Assembly (NCBI GenBank): GCA_038205755.1
Contig: JBBRBN010000124.1
Coordinates: 1-6,488, forward strand
Length of the DNA stretch: 6,488 bases
Source: JANNWF01 sp038205755
Lineage (GTDB): Bacteria; Pseudomonadota; Gammaproteobacteria; Xanthomonadales; Xanthomonadaceae
Direction of reading: 5' to 3'
Below are positions 6,233-6,488 of the stretch, piece by piece. Each line of letters opens with the position of its first letter. Position 1 is the stretch's first letter. Below the pieces are notes generated by a model. That model did not search any database. It had not been told where the DNA came from and worked only from the letters and a program-made list of their open reading frames with translations. A program made the translations under genes and the position numbers.

Positions 6233-6266
6233 AAACCGTACATGCGGTTCTCCCGCACACGGCTTT
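6233..6266 (-). ncRNA. Group II intron domain V (catalytic hairpin)
   Basis: The 34-base minus-strand segment starts AAAGCCGTGTGCGG and ends CCGCATGTACGGTTT, with a GAGA-containing terminal loop. The catalytic triad AGC is at 6265-6263. The lower stem AAGCCGT pairs with ACGGTTT, including the usual G-T pair. The upper stem GTGCGG pairs with CCGCAT. This matches the domain V consensus closely, so the catalytic core shown here looks intact. Confidence 0.88.
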
Positions 6267-6488
6267 CCGATGTTCTTCATGCCGAGGCACGCGCCGAGCG
6301 CCAGCCCGCTACGGTGGGAAGGTTGTATAGCCCATGACGCCGGTAGAGATCAGTGCTCGGAAACCGGCGGAAACCGGTGCCTCTGCATTTGACCTTGTGG
6401 CGCTTCATCAAGCCCGTGCTCCACATTCGTGGGCGCGAGCATCCACGCTCGTGCATTCTCGACGCGATGGGTGTCCACGTTCATCGCA

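Larger units (their letters stand above)
6194..6488 (-). mobile_element. Group II intron, 3' portion (domains V and VI); continues past the right edge
   Basis: Group II introns are self-splicing retroelements whose 3' end carries the highly conserved domain V and the branch-point domain VI. Domain V (6266-6233) and a domain VI hairpin follow one another in the correct order on the minus strand, and the predicted 3' splice site is near 6194, give or take a few bases. The expected final AY is not evident there (the sequence reads CTCTCC), so the exact boundary is uncertain. The 5' domains and most or all of any reverse transcriptase/maturase gene lie outside the window. Between 6480 and 6280 a basic minus-strand frame (R-H-K-V-K-C-R-G-T-G-F-R-R-F then L-Y-R-R-H-G-L-Y-N-L) runs from a TGA at 6483-6481 to a TGA at 6279-6277. 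It may be domain IV sequence or the remnant of a maturase tail; I cannot confirm either. Orientation is opposite to the PAP2 operon. Confidence 0.82.

Noticed and set aside
6089..6280. A single 63-residue minus-strand protein spanning the intron end (K-P-C-A-G-E-P-H-V-R-F-D-E-G-G...)
   Set aside because: Its first half is a translation of domains V and VI of the group II intron, which are structural RNA; only the part after about 6193 could be exon coding sequence.
6099..6392. 97-codon plus-strand frame over the intron
   Set aside because: It runs antisense through domains V and VI and has no protein-like motif.
1..6488. CRISPR array, tRNA or rRNA genes, integrase or IS transposase
   Set aside because: No regularly spaced repeats, no tRNA-like cloverleaf and no transposase or integrase motifs were seen on either strand; the only mobile element visible is the group II intron.

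Overview
The window is GC-rich (by eye roughly 64-65% G+C), gene-dense bacterial DNA. The composition, protein families and the type of group II intron at the right edge fit a proteobacterium, perhaps a high-GC gamma- or betaproteobacterium. No marker gene fixes the taxon, so this is a weak inference.

Layout. Four tightly overlapping genes run leftward. In transcription order they are a membrane fatty-acid desaturase (3756-2821), a Rieske non-haem iron oxygenase (2824-1778), a GNAT-like acyltransferase (1781-1038) and a GH3-type acyl-adenylating enzyme (1051 to beyond the left edge). Three genes run rightward from the same short divergent control region (3757-3821): an alpha/beta hydrolase (3822-4682), an aspartyl/asparaginyl beta-hydroxylase-type (LpxO/OlsC-like) dioxygenase (4704-5438) and a PAP2-type membrane phosphatase or phosphotransferase (5431-6102). 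The divergent region carries a perfect 8-bp inverted repeat that may be an operator. Two leftward junctions use the same 4-base overlap, CTGA and TTGA, in place of the usual ATGA, which points to non-ATG starts and translational coupling.

How the genes may work together. All seven products belong to families that act on acyl chains, lipids or amide/ester bonds: desaturation, Rieske oxidation, acyl activation as AMP ester, acyl transfer, hydrolysis, 2-oxoglutarate-dependent hydroxylation and phosphate removal or head-group transfer. I read the block as one divergent locus that makes or remodels an oxidised, unsaturated acyl compound, either a membrane lipid or an N-acyl/ester metabolite. I do not recognise the combination as a characterised pathway, and the product is unknown.

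Right edge. From about 6194 to the end of the window lies the 3' portion of a group II intron on the minus strand, with a clear domain V and a domain VI hairpin bearing a bulged A. Downstream of its 3' splice site there is a short open tail (6193-6089) that may be the last exon of an interrupted gene converging on the PAP2 gene.
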